Shown: positions 37,482 through 46,154 of the stretch, piece by piece
Layout: every line of letters begins with the position of its first letter
How positions within the stretch are numbered: the stretch's first letter is position 1
Assembly (NCBI RefSeq): GCF_009651005.1
Contig: NZ_WHVW01000010.1
Coordinates: 47,211-111,210, forward strand
DNA: 64,000 nucleotides
Direction of reading: 5' to 3'
From: Sporosarcina obsidiansis
Lineage (GTDB): Bacteria > Bacillota > Bacilli > Bacillales_A > Planococcaceae
Program-made: the position numbers and the translations under genes
Notes under the pieces: model-generated
Seen by the model: the letters and a program-made list of their open reading frames with translations, nothing else
Told to the model about the DNA's origin: nothing
Database searches by the model: none

Positions 37482-38150
37482 TTGATATGGATTTATTTTG
37501 GTATTATTATATTGCTTCCAATCTATGCACAATTTAAAGTGAAAAGCACATATAATAAATACTCGAAAGTACGTTCTACGTCAGGTATGACAGGAGCACA
37601 AGTGGCTCGCCTCATTTTAGACCATAACGGTTTACATGATGTGAAGGTTGTAGAAAGTAAAGGTTTCTTAAGCGACCACTACAATCCTATGACGAAAATT
37701 GTTGCGTTATCTTCAAGTAACTATCATGAAGCATCGGTTGCTGGTACTGCGGTAGCTGCCCACGAAGTAGGACATGCGATTCAAGATCAGCAAGATTATT
37801 CATTTTTACGCTTCCGGCACAGATTGGCGCCCGTTGCGAGTTTGACATCGAATGCATCTTGGGTATTTATCATGATCGGCTTGATTTTCTCCAGTATGAA
37901 TTCATTGCTTGGGATTGGGATTTTGCTAATGGCGGTTGGGGTCGTATTCCAAGTTGTTACATTGCCAGTAGAATTTAATGCTTCTTCACGTGCGATGGAT
38001 CAAATTGTGGAGCTAGGTATTATCCGCAATGAAGAAGAACCACAAGCAAAGAAAGTATTGAGCGCAGCTGCGATGACCTATGTTGCCGCTACAGCAGTTG
38101 CTGTTCTTGAACTAGTACGCCTAGTATTGATTTTCGTAAATCGTGACTAA
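37482..38150 (+). CDS. Membrane zinc metallopeptidase (YugP-type)
   Basis: A 222-residue membrane protein of the neutral zinc metallopeptidase 2 family (YugP). The zinc-binding HEVGH motif lies at residues 93-97, with an N-terminal membrane helix and three more hydrophobic segments after the motif. TTG 37482 follows AAGGGGAG and is the only plausible start. In B. subtilis yugP is elsewhere and ypjB occupies this place, so this is a local gene-order difference. The substrate is unknown. Confidence 0.9.
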   Translation: MIWIYFGIIILLPIYAQFKVKSTYNKYSKVRSTSGMTGAQVARLILDHNGLHDVKVVESKGFLSDHYNPMTKIVALSSSNYHEASVAGTAVAAHEVGHAIQDQQDYSFLRFRHRLAPVASLTSNASWVFIMIGLIFSSMNSLLGIGILLMAVGVVFQVVTLPVEFNASSRAMDQIVELGIIRNEEEPQAKKVLSAAAMTYVAATAVAVLELVRLVLIFVNRD

Positions 38151-38170
38151 CAAATAAAAATTTGTTGCGT

Positions 38171-38213
38171 AAAAAAATCCGTCGCTAACCTAACTGTTAG
38201 CAGACGGATTTTT
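38171..38213. terminator. Bidirectional terminator between the metallopeptidase and YitT genes
   Basis: AAAAATCCGTC plus GCTAAC pairs with GTTAGC plus GACGGATTTTT, with T runs on both strands, between convergent genes. Confidence 0.92.
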
Positions 38214-39102
38214 AGTCGTGAAGCGGTCGTTTTTGGTCGTCTAATGTAAATCCTTCTCCCATTACATCGTGCACTTCCATTAAGGAGACAAACGCTTCGG
38301 GATCAACAGAGATGATCATATTCTTCAAACGTATCATTTCGTTTTTTCCTACCACACAATACAAAATTTCACGATGTTCTTTTGAAAAGTGTCCGTATCC
38401 CTTAAACACCGTCACACCTCTACCCATGTGGTTACCGATTTTCTCTGCTAGTTCGTCAGGATAATTCGTTACAATGAATGCTCCTCTCGCGGAATAGGCT
38501 CCTTCCTGTACGAAGTCAATTACACGAGCTCCAACGAATAAAGCGACCAGCGTATACATCATCGACCGGTAATCCAAATAAACCGCCCACGATAGCAAAA
38601 TCACTGCAGCATCGAATGCAAACATCGTTTTCCCCATCGTAATGCCGAACTTCTTATGAGCTAGTCTGGCAATGATGTCAGAACCGCCAGTTGTGCCACC
38701 GCTCCTGAAGATAATCCCAAGTCCAACACCAATAAAGACTCCTGCGAATAACGCAACGAGAAATAAATCGCCTTCCATATGAATCGCTACTTGATATTTC
38801 ATAAAGATTTTGATGAAGAAGGAGACCGCAACGGTGCCGATTACCGTATAAATGAATGACCTTCTACCGAGCATTTTCCACCCAAGAAAAAACATCGGAA
38901 TATTCAACACTAAGTTCATAACCGCCGGATCCCATTGGAATGCAAAAAGCAAGATCAACGTAATACCTGTGAATCCACCTTCTGCCAGTTCGTGTTGAAT
39001 CGTGAAGTTAACAAGGCCAAAACTAAAAATGGCCGCACCTAGTATGATTAATAATATATTGCGTATACGAATACCTGAGAACAACGACAACATTCCTTTC
39101 AT
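38212..39102 (-). CDS. YitT family membrane protein with DUF2179 domain (YpjC-like)
   Basis: A 296-residue protein with an N-terminal YitT membrane domain (five to six helices, about 10-200; motifs GGFTGITLI and GGTTGGSDIIARL) and a C-terminal cytosolic DUF2179 domain (about 215-290, RGVTVFKGYGHFSKEHREILYCVV). B. subtilis has a relative (YpjC) at this locus. The ribosome binding site is weak, so the start may be a few codons downstream. It is the only minus-strand gene between ferredoxin and ponA. The transported substrate, if any, is unknown. Confidence 0.88.
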   Translation of the reverse strand: MKGMLSLFSGIRIRNILLIILGAAIFSFGLVNFTIQHELAEGGFTGITLILLFAFQWDPAVMNLVLNIPMFFLGWKMLGRRSFIYTVIGTVAVSFFIKIFMKYQVAIHMEGDLFLVALFAGVFIGVGLGIIFRSGGTTGGSDIIARLAHKKFGITMGKTMFAFDAAVILLSWAVYLDYRSMMYTLVALFVGARVIDFVQEGAYSARGAFIVTNYPDELAEKIGNHMGRGVTVFKGYGHFSKEHREILYCVVGKNEMIRLKNMIISVDPEAFVSLMEVHDVMGEGFTLDDQKRPLHD

Positions 39103-39242
39103 TGGAGGGCATATTATTTTATAGTGAAGATGAATCTAAAAACTTCGTTGAAATTAGAGCAATATAGACAGTATGTGCTAAATATTTTATTTTGACAATA
39201 GGGAGTAGAATGCATACGATAGGAAGGGGAGCTGATACCGGA

Positions 39243-39581
39243 ATGGAACCATCTAAATCAATGGCACAAATGCAACAAGATGTCGATGCATACATAACAA
39301 GTTTTAAAGAAGGTTATTTTCCTCCAATGGAGTTAGTGGCAAGGTTAACAGAAGAATTAGGCGAATTATCTCGTGAAGTCCAGGATCGTTATGGCATGAA
39401 GAAGAAGAAATCGACGGAAGCCGTACGTACGCTGGAAGAGGAAACGGGCGATTTATTGTTTGTACTTATTTGTTTTGCGAATTCGCAGAATATAGATTTA
39501 TCCGAAGCTCTTGAATCGGTAATGACGAAATTTAACACAAGAGATGCGGACCGTTGGACAAAAAAGGAGGAAACAACATGA
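39243..39581 (+). CDS. ypjD: MazG-like nucleotide pyrophosphohydrolase (YpjD)
   Basis: A protein of about 112 residues in the MazG superfamily. The EELGELSREV and EEETGDLLFVLICFAN segments hold the ExxE...ExxD magnesium ligands. The start is uncertain: ATG 39243 matches the family length, while ATG 39210 has a closer GGGAG site. The stop overlaps the dapB start (ATGA). It probably hydrolyses an unusual or damaged nucleoside triphosphate; the substrate is not known. Confidence 0.88.
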   Translation: MEPSKSMAQMQQDVDAYITSFKEGYFPPMELVARLTEELGELSREVQDRYGMKKKKSTEAVRTLEEETGDLLFVLICFANSQNIDLSEALESVMTKFNTRDADRWTKKEETT

Positions 39582-40378
39582 CGATAAAATTAGCAATAGC
39601 TGGAGCACGTGGACGAATGGGTGGCACAGCGGTACTAGCTGCAAATGAAGCAGCGGATATTGAAGTGGTGGCAGCATTAGATTATAAATATGATGGTCAA
39701 TTTTTACATAATGAAATCGTAACCGAAACGGAAGAGGGAATTCCGATCTATACCTCATTATCCGCATTACAGGCAGCACATAATCCAGATGTATTGCTAG
39801 ATGTAACGGATCCAGATGCTGTCTTCGTGAATGCAAGTGAAGCGTTAGCATTAGGAATGCACGTTGTCATCGGCACATCTGGTCTAACTGCAGAAATGCT
39901 TACAGATTTAGAGAGTCTTTCGATAGAACAAAAGAAAAGTTGCGTCATTGCACCAAACTTTTCAATCGGTGCTGTGTTAATGATGAAATTTGCACAGCAA
40001 GCAGCCCGCTATTTAGGGGATATTGAGATTTTAGAAATGCATCACGATCGCAAACTAGATGCGCCTTCTGGAACGGCAGTCAAGACGGCGGAGATGATCC
40101 GAGAAGTACGTGCTGCACATATACAAGGGCACCCCGAAGAACAAGAGAAGCTTGCAGGAGCAAGAGGCGGAGATATAGAAGGGATGAAGATACATAGTAT
40201 ACGACTTCCGGGCTTACTAGCTCATCAAGAGGTATTACTGGGCGGTGAAGGTGAACTATTGAAGATTCGCCACGATTCATTCGATCGGAAATCATTCATG
40301 CCAGGAATTTTGCTGGCCATTCGTGAATCAGTCTCGACAACACAGTTCGTCTACGGACTAGAAAAAATCATTGATTAA
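39578..40378 (+). CDS. dapB: 4-hydroxy-tetrahydrodipicolinate reductase
   Basis: A 266-residue NAD(P)H-dependent enzyme of lysine and diaminopimelate synthesis. The N-terminal GARGRMGG motif binds the cofactor; IEILEMHHDRKLDAPSGTA contains the catalytic His pair and Lys. ATG 39578 follows AAAGGAGG and overlaps the ypjD stop. In B. subtilis mgsA and bshB1 follow dapB; here bshA comes next after 26 bp. Confidence 0.96.
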   Translation: MTIKLAIAGARGRMGGTAVLAANEAADIEVVAALDYKYDGQFLHNEIVTETEEGIPIYTSLSALQAAHNPDVLLDVTDPDAVFVNASEALALGMHVVIGTSGLTAEMLTDLESLSIEQKKSCVIAPNFSIGAVLMMKFAQQAARYLGDIEILEMHHDRKLDAPSGTAVKTAEMIREVRAAHIQGHPEEQEKLAGARGGDIEGMKIHSIRLPGLLAHQEVLLGGEGELLKIRHDSFDRKSFMPGILLAIRESVSTTQFVYGLEKIID

Positions 40379-40404
40379 AATTTTGCGGTGAGGCGGTTGA
40401 ACGT

Positions 40405-41547
40405 ATGGCAGTACAACGAAAATTAAAAGTCGGTGTGATTTGTTATCCATCATTAGGTGGTTCGGGTGTAGTGGCGACAGAATTGGGAATGAAAATGGCG
40501 GATCAAGGCCATGAAATGCATTATATAACTTCTAGTAAGCCATTTCGTTTTCTCGATGCCCACCCGAACATACAGTTTCATGAAGTGACAATTGAAGGAT
40601 ATGCAGTGTTTAAGTATCCGCCTTATGATATAGCACTCGCTAACCGGATCGCACAAGTCATTCAATCGGAAAAACTCGATTTACTGCACGTTCATTATGC
40701 AGTGCCACATGCAATTTCGGCAGTGTTGGCAAAAGACATGGCGGAGTCCACGATCGGTATCATTACCACACTTCATGGCACTGATGTTACGATTCTTGGG
40801 TACGATCCTGCGTTGAAAAATACGTTATCATATGGAATCAATAAGTCTGACCGAGTCACTGCGGTATCTGATTCATTAAAAAATGAAACGATCGAATTAT
40901 TACAACCGACAACAAACATCCAGACGATCTACAACTTTATCGATGAAGAGAAATATTATCCTCGTAATGATCAAGAACTTCGGAATGAGCTGGGAATTTC
41001 TTCAGATGAAAGAATACTAATCCATATTTCGAATTTCAGGAAAGTGAAATGCATTCCAGATATCATTGAAAGTTTTCAATTGATCCGTCAACAGCATGAT
41101 GTCAAATTGCTATTGGTTGGAGAAGGACCTGAAAAGTTTGATTTAGAACAATATGTTGAGACAATTGGTTTGCAGGATGATGTGTTATTTTTAGGTAAAC
41201 GCGATGATTTGCCCGAGTTACTTTCGATAAGCGACGTCATGTTACTATTATCAGAAAAAGAAGCGTTCGGTTTAGTCTTGCTGGAAGCTTTCGCATGCGG
41301 TATACCTGCTGTAGCGACTGCGATCGGAGGCATTCCTGAGGTAGTAGAGGACGGCTATAATGGCTTCTTGGTCCAATTTGGAGATATTCAAGCAGTCGCT
41401 GAGCGGGTATCACGGCTGTTAACAGACGATACACTCTATCAGCAAATGAAAAACAATGCGATACGGACGGTGCGTGATCAGTTTAGTTCCGAACAAATCG
41501 TTTCTCAATATGAAGCATTATACTATGAAGTGGCGGAGATGAAATGA
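40405..41547 (+). CDS. bshA: N-acetyl-alpha-D-glucosaminyl L-malate synthase BshA
   Basis: A 380-residue GT4-family glycosyltransferase that joins UDP-GlcNAc and L-malate in the first step of bacillithiol synthesis. PSLGGSGVVATELG near the N-terminus, the STIGIITTLHGTDVTILG segment and the C-terminal EKEAFGLVLLEAFACG nucleotide-sugar motif are diagnostic. The stop overlaps the cca start by four bases. The next enzyme, BshB1, is not encoded beside it as it is in B. subtilis. YpdA at 7.6 kb uses the same thiol. Confidence 0.95.
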   Translation: MAVQRKLKVGVICYPSLGGSGVVATELGMKMADQGHEMHYITSSKPFRFLDAHPNIQFHEVTIEGYAVFKYPPYDIALANRIAQVIQSEKLDLLHVHYAVPHAISAVLAKDMAESTIGIITTLHGTDVTILGYDPALKNTLSYGINKSDRVTAVSDSLKNETIELLQPTTNIQTIYNFIDEEKYYPRNDQELRNELGISSDERILIHISNFRKVKCIPDIIESFQLIRQQHDVKLLLVGEGPEKFDLEQYVETIGLQDDVLFLGKRDDLPELLSISDVMLLLSEKEAFGLVLLEAFACGIPAVATAIGGIPEVVEDGYNGFLVQFGDIQAVAERVSRLLTDDTLYQQMKNNAIRTVRDQFSSEQIVSQYEALYYEVAEMK

Positions 41548-42734
41548 CAACTTCTTTTGGTTCAGCTGCGAGCCATCAAGTCGTTCAGCAACTACAATCG
41601 GCAGGATATGAAGCTGTATTTGTCGGTGGTGCGGTACGTGATTTTGCGCTAGGCAAGGCACCTGTGGATATCGATATTGCGACGTCCGCTACACCTGAAC
41701 AAGTCAAAAGTGTGTTTCACCATACAGTAGACATCGGGATTGCGCATGGAACTGTATTAGTTCTAATGCAAAATGAACCAATTGAAGTGACCACCTATCG
41801 CACGGAAAGTACTTACAGCGATCACCGGAGACCTGATCAAGTGTATTATGTCACCTCGCTGAAAGAAGATTTGCAGCGCCGTGATTTTACTATCAATGCA
41901 TTGGCTATGACGTCTGAGGGTGAGATGATTGATTTATTCGGAGGACTTCAAGATTTAGAAAATCAATTGATTCGTTGTGTCGGTTGTCCTGCTGAACGTT
42001 TTGGAGAAGACGCGTTACGGATTTTTCGTGCACTGCGTTTTTCGGCCGTGTTGAATTTTCGAATCGAACAAGAAACGTTGCAAGCAATGAAAGGACTCTC
42101 TCATGAATTGCAACATATTGCCATTGAGCGTATTAAGGTGGAGATGGATAAATTACTCCAAGGGAAATACCCAGCGGTTGCATTTCAATATGGTAGAGAA
42201 ATCGGATTACCCACACTTTTTCCTGACTTGTTTTCTTCTTTCGAACGTCTTGATGTCTATGCGCCTTTCCTCCATGCTCGTCATGGATGGGCTGCGTTGC
42301 TCTTGACGAGTGATGCAACACCCGCAGAAATTGCCAATAATTATAAATTATCGAATGAAGAAAAACGTTTTTTGAAGCAATGTCATGAAGCTGCATGTAG
42401 ACGCTCGCACCGCAAGTTCAATGACTTGGATCTTTACCATTTTTCAGTAGATGTATTGGATATTGTCGAAAGAATTCATCAAGTACAACATTCGAATAAA
42501 GAGATCGTGACACGTGAAGATTTATGGGAACGTAAAAATAATTTACCTATTCAACACCGTTCTGAGCTTTCGTTTACTGGCAATGACTTACTCAAATGGT
42601 CAGGGCGGCGTGGCGGGAAGTGGACGAGCGAGTGGATTAGCAAAATTGAGGAAGCGGTAATCTGCAGGCAAGTTGAAAATGACGCAAAGGCGATAAAGGA
42701 ATGGTTTTTATATGAAATCTCCAGTGAAAAATGA
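41544..42734 (+). CDS. cca: CCA-adding tRNA nucleotidyltransferase
   Basis: A 396-residue class II enzyme that adds CCA to tRNA 3' ends. The head domain has GGAVRD (28-33) and the metal-binding D42-I-D44; RRDFTINALAM and the EDALRIFRALRFSA neck motif follow. The start overlaps the bshA stop (ATGA). The birA start lies inside its last codons (23-bp overlap), so the operon bshA-cca-birA is translationally compact. Confidence 0.96.
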   Translation: MTTSFGSAASHQVVQQLQSAGYEAVFVGGAVRDFALGKAPVDIDIATSATPEQVKSVFHHTVDIGIAHGTVLVLMQNEPIEVTTYRTESTYSDHRRPDQVYYVTSLKEDLQRRDFTINALAMTSEGEMIDLFGGLQDLENQLIRCVGCPAERFGEDALRIFRALRFSAVLNFRIEQETLQAMKGLSHELQHIAIERIKVEMDKLLQGKYPAVAFQYGREIGLPTLFPDLFSSFERLDVYAPFLHARHGWAALLLTSDATPAEIANNYKLSNEEKRFLKQCHEAACRRSHRKFNDLDLYHFSVDVLDIVERIHQVQHSNKEIVTREDLWERKNNLPIQHRSELSFTGNDLLKWSGRRGGKWTSEWISKIEEAVICRQVENDAKAIKEWFLYEISSEK

Positions 42735-43695
42735 ACTGCTGAAGAAACTGTTTGCAGCAAAAGGTGAGCCCGTGTCTGGACAAGATATGGCAGATGAATT
42801 TGGTCTTTCCCGAACGGCCATTTGGAAATATATTAAGGAACTAGAAGAAGAAGGATATAAAATCGGGTCGTTGCGGAAAAAAGGCTATTATTTAATTGAA
42901 ATTCCCGATCTAGTGAATCAAGCAAATATAAAAAAGCATTTACAAACTGCAGAGTATGGACATACCATCCACTATTTTAAAACTTGTCCCACTACACAGA
43001 CGATTGCCCATGAAGAAGCGCAGAATGGGGCAGCTGACGGTACATTAATCATTGCAGAAGAACAAACGGCCGGCAAAGGACGACTTGCACGACCGTGGAC
43101 GTCGAATGAAGGCCGCGGCATCTGGATGAGTCTGATCATTCGTCCCGAACTTGCTCCCCAACAAGCTCCGCAATTAACGCTTGTGACCGCTGTAGCCATT
43201 GTACGTGCAATTGAAGAAGTAGCAGACATTCAGCCTGTGATAAAATGGCCGAACGATATATTGATCAATGGTAAAAAAGTAACTGGTATTTTAACTGAAC
43301 TACAGGCAGATCCTGATCGAGTCAAAGCGATTATTCTCGGCATCGGGTTGAATGCCAATCAAGAACTAGCTGATTTTCCGGAAGAGCTGCAAACGATCGC
43401 CACTTCTTTGCGAATTGAAAAGGGTGAAAAGGTTGATCGAGCTTTATTAGTGGCCAAGATATTAGAATACGTAGAGCAGTATACTGCCCTTTATGTAGAG
43501 AAAGGTTTTGCTCCTATAAAGTTATTGTGGGAAAGTTATGCTTCGATTACAGGTAAGCGGATTAGAGCGAATATGGTAAATGAATCAGTAGAAGGAATAG
43601 CGCTAGGTATTTCTGCAGAGGGCTTGTTAGAGTTGCAACTTGAAGACGGCACAGTTCGTGGGATTTATTCTGCTGATATAGAAATAAAGAATTAA
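42712..43695 (+). CDS. birA: Bifunctional biotin-protein ligase and biotin operon repressor
   Basis: A 327-residue protein with an N-terminal winged helix (about 1-60: GQDMADEFGLSRTAIWKYIKELEEEGY), a ligase core with GKGRLARPW (about 121-129) and KWPND (178-182), and a C-terminal SH3-like domain. It attaches biotin to carboxylases and represses biotin genes as biotinyl-AMP complex. It begins inside the end of cca. No BirA operator was recognised in the window. Confidence 0.95.
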   Translation: MKSPVKNELLKKLFAAKGEPVSGQDMADEFGLSRTAIWKYIKELEEEGYKIGSLRKKGYYLIEIPDLVNQANIKKHLQTAEYGHTIHYFKTCPTTQTIAHEEAQNGAADGTLIIAEEQTAGKGRLARPWTSNEGRGIWMSLIIRPELAPQQAPQLTLVTAVAIVRAIEEVADIQPVIKWPNDILINGKKVTGILTELQADPDRVKAIILGIGLNANQELADFPEELQTIATSLRIEKGEKVDRALLVAKILEYVEQYTALYVEKGFAPIKLLWESYASITGKRIRANMVNESVEGIALGISAEGLLELQLEDGTVRGIYSADIEIKN

Positions 43696-43868
43696 AGCTA
43701 TACAGAATCTGCCTGTTTTGATATAGTATGAATCGTAGGGCGGTATCGTTAAGAGCTGCACCTGTCAGATAAAATGAAATAGCAACTAGATCTGCCTTGA
43801 TCTGCATAGACAGGGACGGAGGAAGCAATTTATTTACGCTTACGCAACCCTTCTGTCCAATTTTGGAT

Positions 43869-43910
43869 CAGCAGGGTTTTATTTTGGTTTTGAGAGTCAA
43901 AACCCTGCTG
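43869..43910 (+). promoter_or_regulatory. Inverted repeat in the panB leader
   Basis: CAGCAGGGTTTT pairs with AAAACCCTGCTG (12 of 12) around an 18-nt loop, ending 26 bp before panB. There is no T run after it, so it may be an mRNA structure or operator, or a birA terminator of weak type. T-box motifs are absent. Confidence 0.55.
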
Positions 43911-43936
43911 AAATCCGTAAAAAGGAGAAGATGACT

Positions 43937-44776
43937 GTGAAAACAACAACAGATTTTTTGAAAATGAAAGCGACTGGTGACAAGATCAGTATGCTAACGG
44001 CTTATGATTTTCCCACTGCCCAAATAGCGGAACAAGCAGAGGTGGATCTCTTACTTGTTGGCGATTCTCTCGGAATGGTCGTGTTAGGTTATGACTCCAC
44101 TGCACTCGTTACATTAGAGGAGATGATTCACCACGGAAAAGCTGTGCGAAGAGGCGCCAAAGATACGTTTGTCATTGTAGATATGCCGTTTGGAACATAT
44201 CACGGATCAACGGATCAAACATTGCAACAAGCGCTTCGTCTATTCCAGGAGACAGCTGCCAATGCGTTAAAAGTGGAAGGCAGCGGGGATGTGATCGATA
44301 AAATTAACCTGTTAACTACAGCTGGTATCCCTGTGTGTGCACATTTAGGTCTTCTTCCTCAGTCTGCAGGTGTGACGGGTGGATATAAAGTACAAGGCAA
44401 AACTGCTGCGGCTGCTAAGCAATTAATTGAGGATGCAAAAGCGTGTGAAGCTGCTGGTGCATTTATGATTGTGTTAGAATGTATCCCATTCCAACTGGCG
44501 AAAGAAGTGGCACAATCGGTTTCCATTCCGATCATTGGAATAGGGGCTGGTGCGGAAACGGATGGTCAAGTGCTTGTGTTCCATGACATGGTTCGATATG
44601 GCAACCACAATTTACCGAAGTTTGTTGAAAGCTATGCCGATGTGGGGAAAGATATTGAAGGTGCCATCAAGCTTTATAATTTAGCTGTAAAAAATGGTTC
44701 ATTCCCTGCTGAAAGTCATCGATTCACGATGAAAGAAGAAGAACTAGATGCACTGTATGGAGGAAAAAAGCTATGA
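43937..44776 (+). CDS. panB: 3-methyl-2-oxobutanoate hydroxymethyltransferase
   Basis: An enzyme of about 279 residues that makes ketopantoate from 2-ketoisovalerate with methylenetetrahydrofolate. [29 protein letters not shown] (metal-binding Asp) and [19 protein letters not shown] are signatures. GTG 43937 is nine bases from AAGGAG and aligns with the B. subtilis start; ATG 43931 is only three bases from it. The stop overlaps the panC start. panBCD makes pantothenate for coenzyme A. Confidence 0.95.
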   Translation: MKTTTDFLKMKATGDKISMLTAYDFPTAQIAEQAEVDLLLVGDSLGMVVLGYDSTALVTLEEMIHHGKAVRRGAKDTFVIVDMPFGTYHGSTDQTLQQALRLFQETAANALKVEGSGDVIDKINLLTTAGIPVCAHLGLLPQSAGVTGGYKVQGKTAAAAKQLIEDAKACEAAGAFMIVLECIPFQLAKEVAQSVSIPIIGIGAGAETDGQVLVFHDMVRYGNHNLPKFVESYADVGKDIEGAIKLYNLAVKNGSFPAESHRFTMKEEELDALYGGKKL

Positions 44777-45654
44777 ATGCCAATGCAACGATGCAAATCG
44801 TCCGATCTATAGCTGAACTACAAAATATACTGAATACGAAACAGCGTGATGGGCGGACTGTCGGGTTTGTTCCTACGATGGGTTTTCTTCATGAAGGTCA
44901 TCTTACATTAGTGAAACATGCAAGAAGAGATCACGATATCGTGGTCATGAGTATTTTCGTCAATCCAGCTCAATTCGGACCTGGAGAAGACTATGAAGCA
45001 TATCCGCGTGATGAGCAACGAGATGCAGAGTTAGCGTCAACAGCTGGCGTCGATTATTTATTCATTCCATCTGTAAAAGAGATGTATCCACATCCGAGCA
45101 GTATCCGGATCTTACCAGGAGAACAAGCGACACGTTTATGTGGAGCTTCTAGACCGGGACATTTCGACGGTGTATTGAAAGTATTATTGAAACTTTTTAA
45201 TATAGTCGATCCAGATGAATCATACTTTGGCATGAAAGACGCTCAACAATTGGCCATTATCGAGACATTCGTGCGTGATTTCAATCTGCGGACAACCATT
45301 TCACGTGTACCAACCGTACGTGAAGAAGATGGCTTGGCTAAGAGCTCTAGAAACGTTCGCTTAGAAAAAAGTGAACGGAATGAAGCAAGTGCCATCAATC
45401 GAGCATTAGTGGCGGGCAAAAAAAGATACTATGAAGGTGTTCCTCTTCAAGAAGTTGAGAAGATTGTTCGGAAAGCAATTGAAAACGAAACGTCTGGAAC
45501 GATTGATTATGTGACGGCACTAGCTTATCCGTCGCTGAATGAAGGTTTCAATCAGACAGAAGAAGTAATTATTGCGGCAGCTGTAAAATTCACTTCCACA
45601 AGATTAATTGATAATATTATTATGTCAACAATAAAGGATGAGAAAAATGTTTAG
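44773..45654 (+). CDS. panC: Pantothenate synthetase
   Basis: A 293-residue ligase that condenses pantoate and beta-alanine with [16 protein letters not shown] (HIGH-type) and the KSSRN nucleotide motif (AKSSRNVRL) are present. ATG 44773 has GGAGG nine bases upstream and overlaps the panB stop; an internal ATG (44791) matches where most family members begin, so the first six residues may be a small extension. panD overlaps its end. Confidence 0.96.
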   Translation: MNANATMQIVRSIAELQNILNTKQRDGRTVGFVPTMGFLHEGHLTLVKHARRDHDIVVMSIFVNPAQFGPGEDYEAYPRDEQRDAELASTAGVDYLFIPSVKEMYPHPSSIRILPGEQATRLCGASRPGHFDGVLKVLLKLFNIVDPDESYFGMKDAQQLAIIETFVRDFNLRTTISRVPTVREEDGLAKSSRNVRLEKSERNEASAINRALVAGKKRYYEGVPLQEVEKIVRKAIENETSGTIDYVTALAYPSLNEGFNQTEEVIIAAAVKFTSTRLIDNIIMSTIKDEKNV

Positions 45655-46030
45655 AATGATGATGAATGGTAAATTACATCGTGCGACCGTCACGGAAGCT
45701 AACCTGAATTATGTAGGTAGCATTACGATCGATGCAGATTTATTGGATGCGGCAGGTATGTTACCAAATGAAAAAGTGCATATCGTCAATAACAATAATG
45801 GCGCACGCTTTGAAACCTACATTATCGAAGGAGAGAGAGGTAGCGGGGTAATTTGTGTTAATGGTGCTGCAGCACGTCTTGTACAACCAGGGGATATCGT
45901 CATCATCTTGTCCTATGTTTATGTAACGGATGAGGAAGCGCGTACCCATCAGCCGAAAGTTCTTATTATGGATGAACAAAATCGCATTAAAGAACTCATT
46001 ACTGAGAAACCAGGAGTCGCGATCTATTAA
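45647..46030 (+). CDS. panD: Aspartate 1-decarboxylase (pyruvoyl type)
   Basis: A 127-residue proenzyme that self-cleaves between Gly24 and Ser25 (GSITID) to form a pyruvoyl cofactor and decarboxylates aspartate to beta-alanine. [13 protein letters not shown] and [15 protein letters not shown] are conserved. ATG 45647 lies nine bases after AAAGGA and matches the B. subtilis start. It overlaps the end of panC by eight bases and ends the operon at a terminator. Confidence 0.96.
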   Translation: MFRMMMNGKLHRATVTEANLNYVGSITIDADLLDAAGMLPNEKVHIVNNNNGARFETYIIEGERGSGVICVNGAAARLVQPGDIVIILSYVYVTDEEARTHQPKVLIMDEQNRIKELITEKPGVAIY

Positions 46031-46039
46031 GGTATTTTG

Positions 46040-46076
46040 GAAACCCATTTGAGAATCATCAAGTGGGTTTCTTTTT
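46040..46076 (+). terminator. Intrinsic terminator of panBCD
   Basis: GAAACCCATTT pairs with AAGTGGGTTTC, followed by T residues. Confidence 0.88.
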
Positions 46077-46154
46077 GGTTCGTGGAAGACGTGAGTACCT
46101 GTTCTAAATATGATACAATTTGCTATAGAAACCAAATAGGAAGTTGATGATGGT

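Noticed and set aside
38212..39102. Minus-strand YitT gene as a horizontally acquired insertion
   Set aside because: A YitT-family gene (ypjC) occupies the same place in B. subtilis and codon use looks like its neighbours.
43696..43930. T-box or known riboswitch before panB
   Set aside because: The T-box core (AGGGTGG...ACCGCG) and other known aptamer cores are not present.
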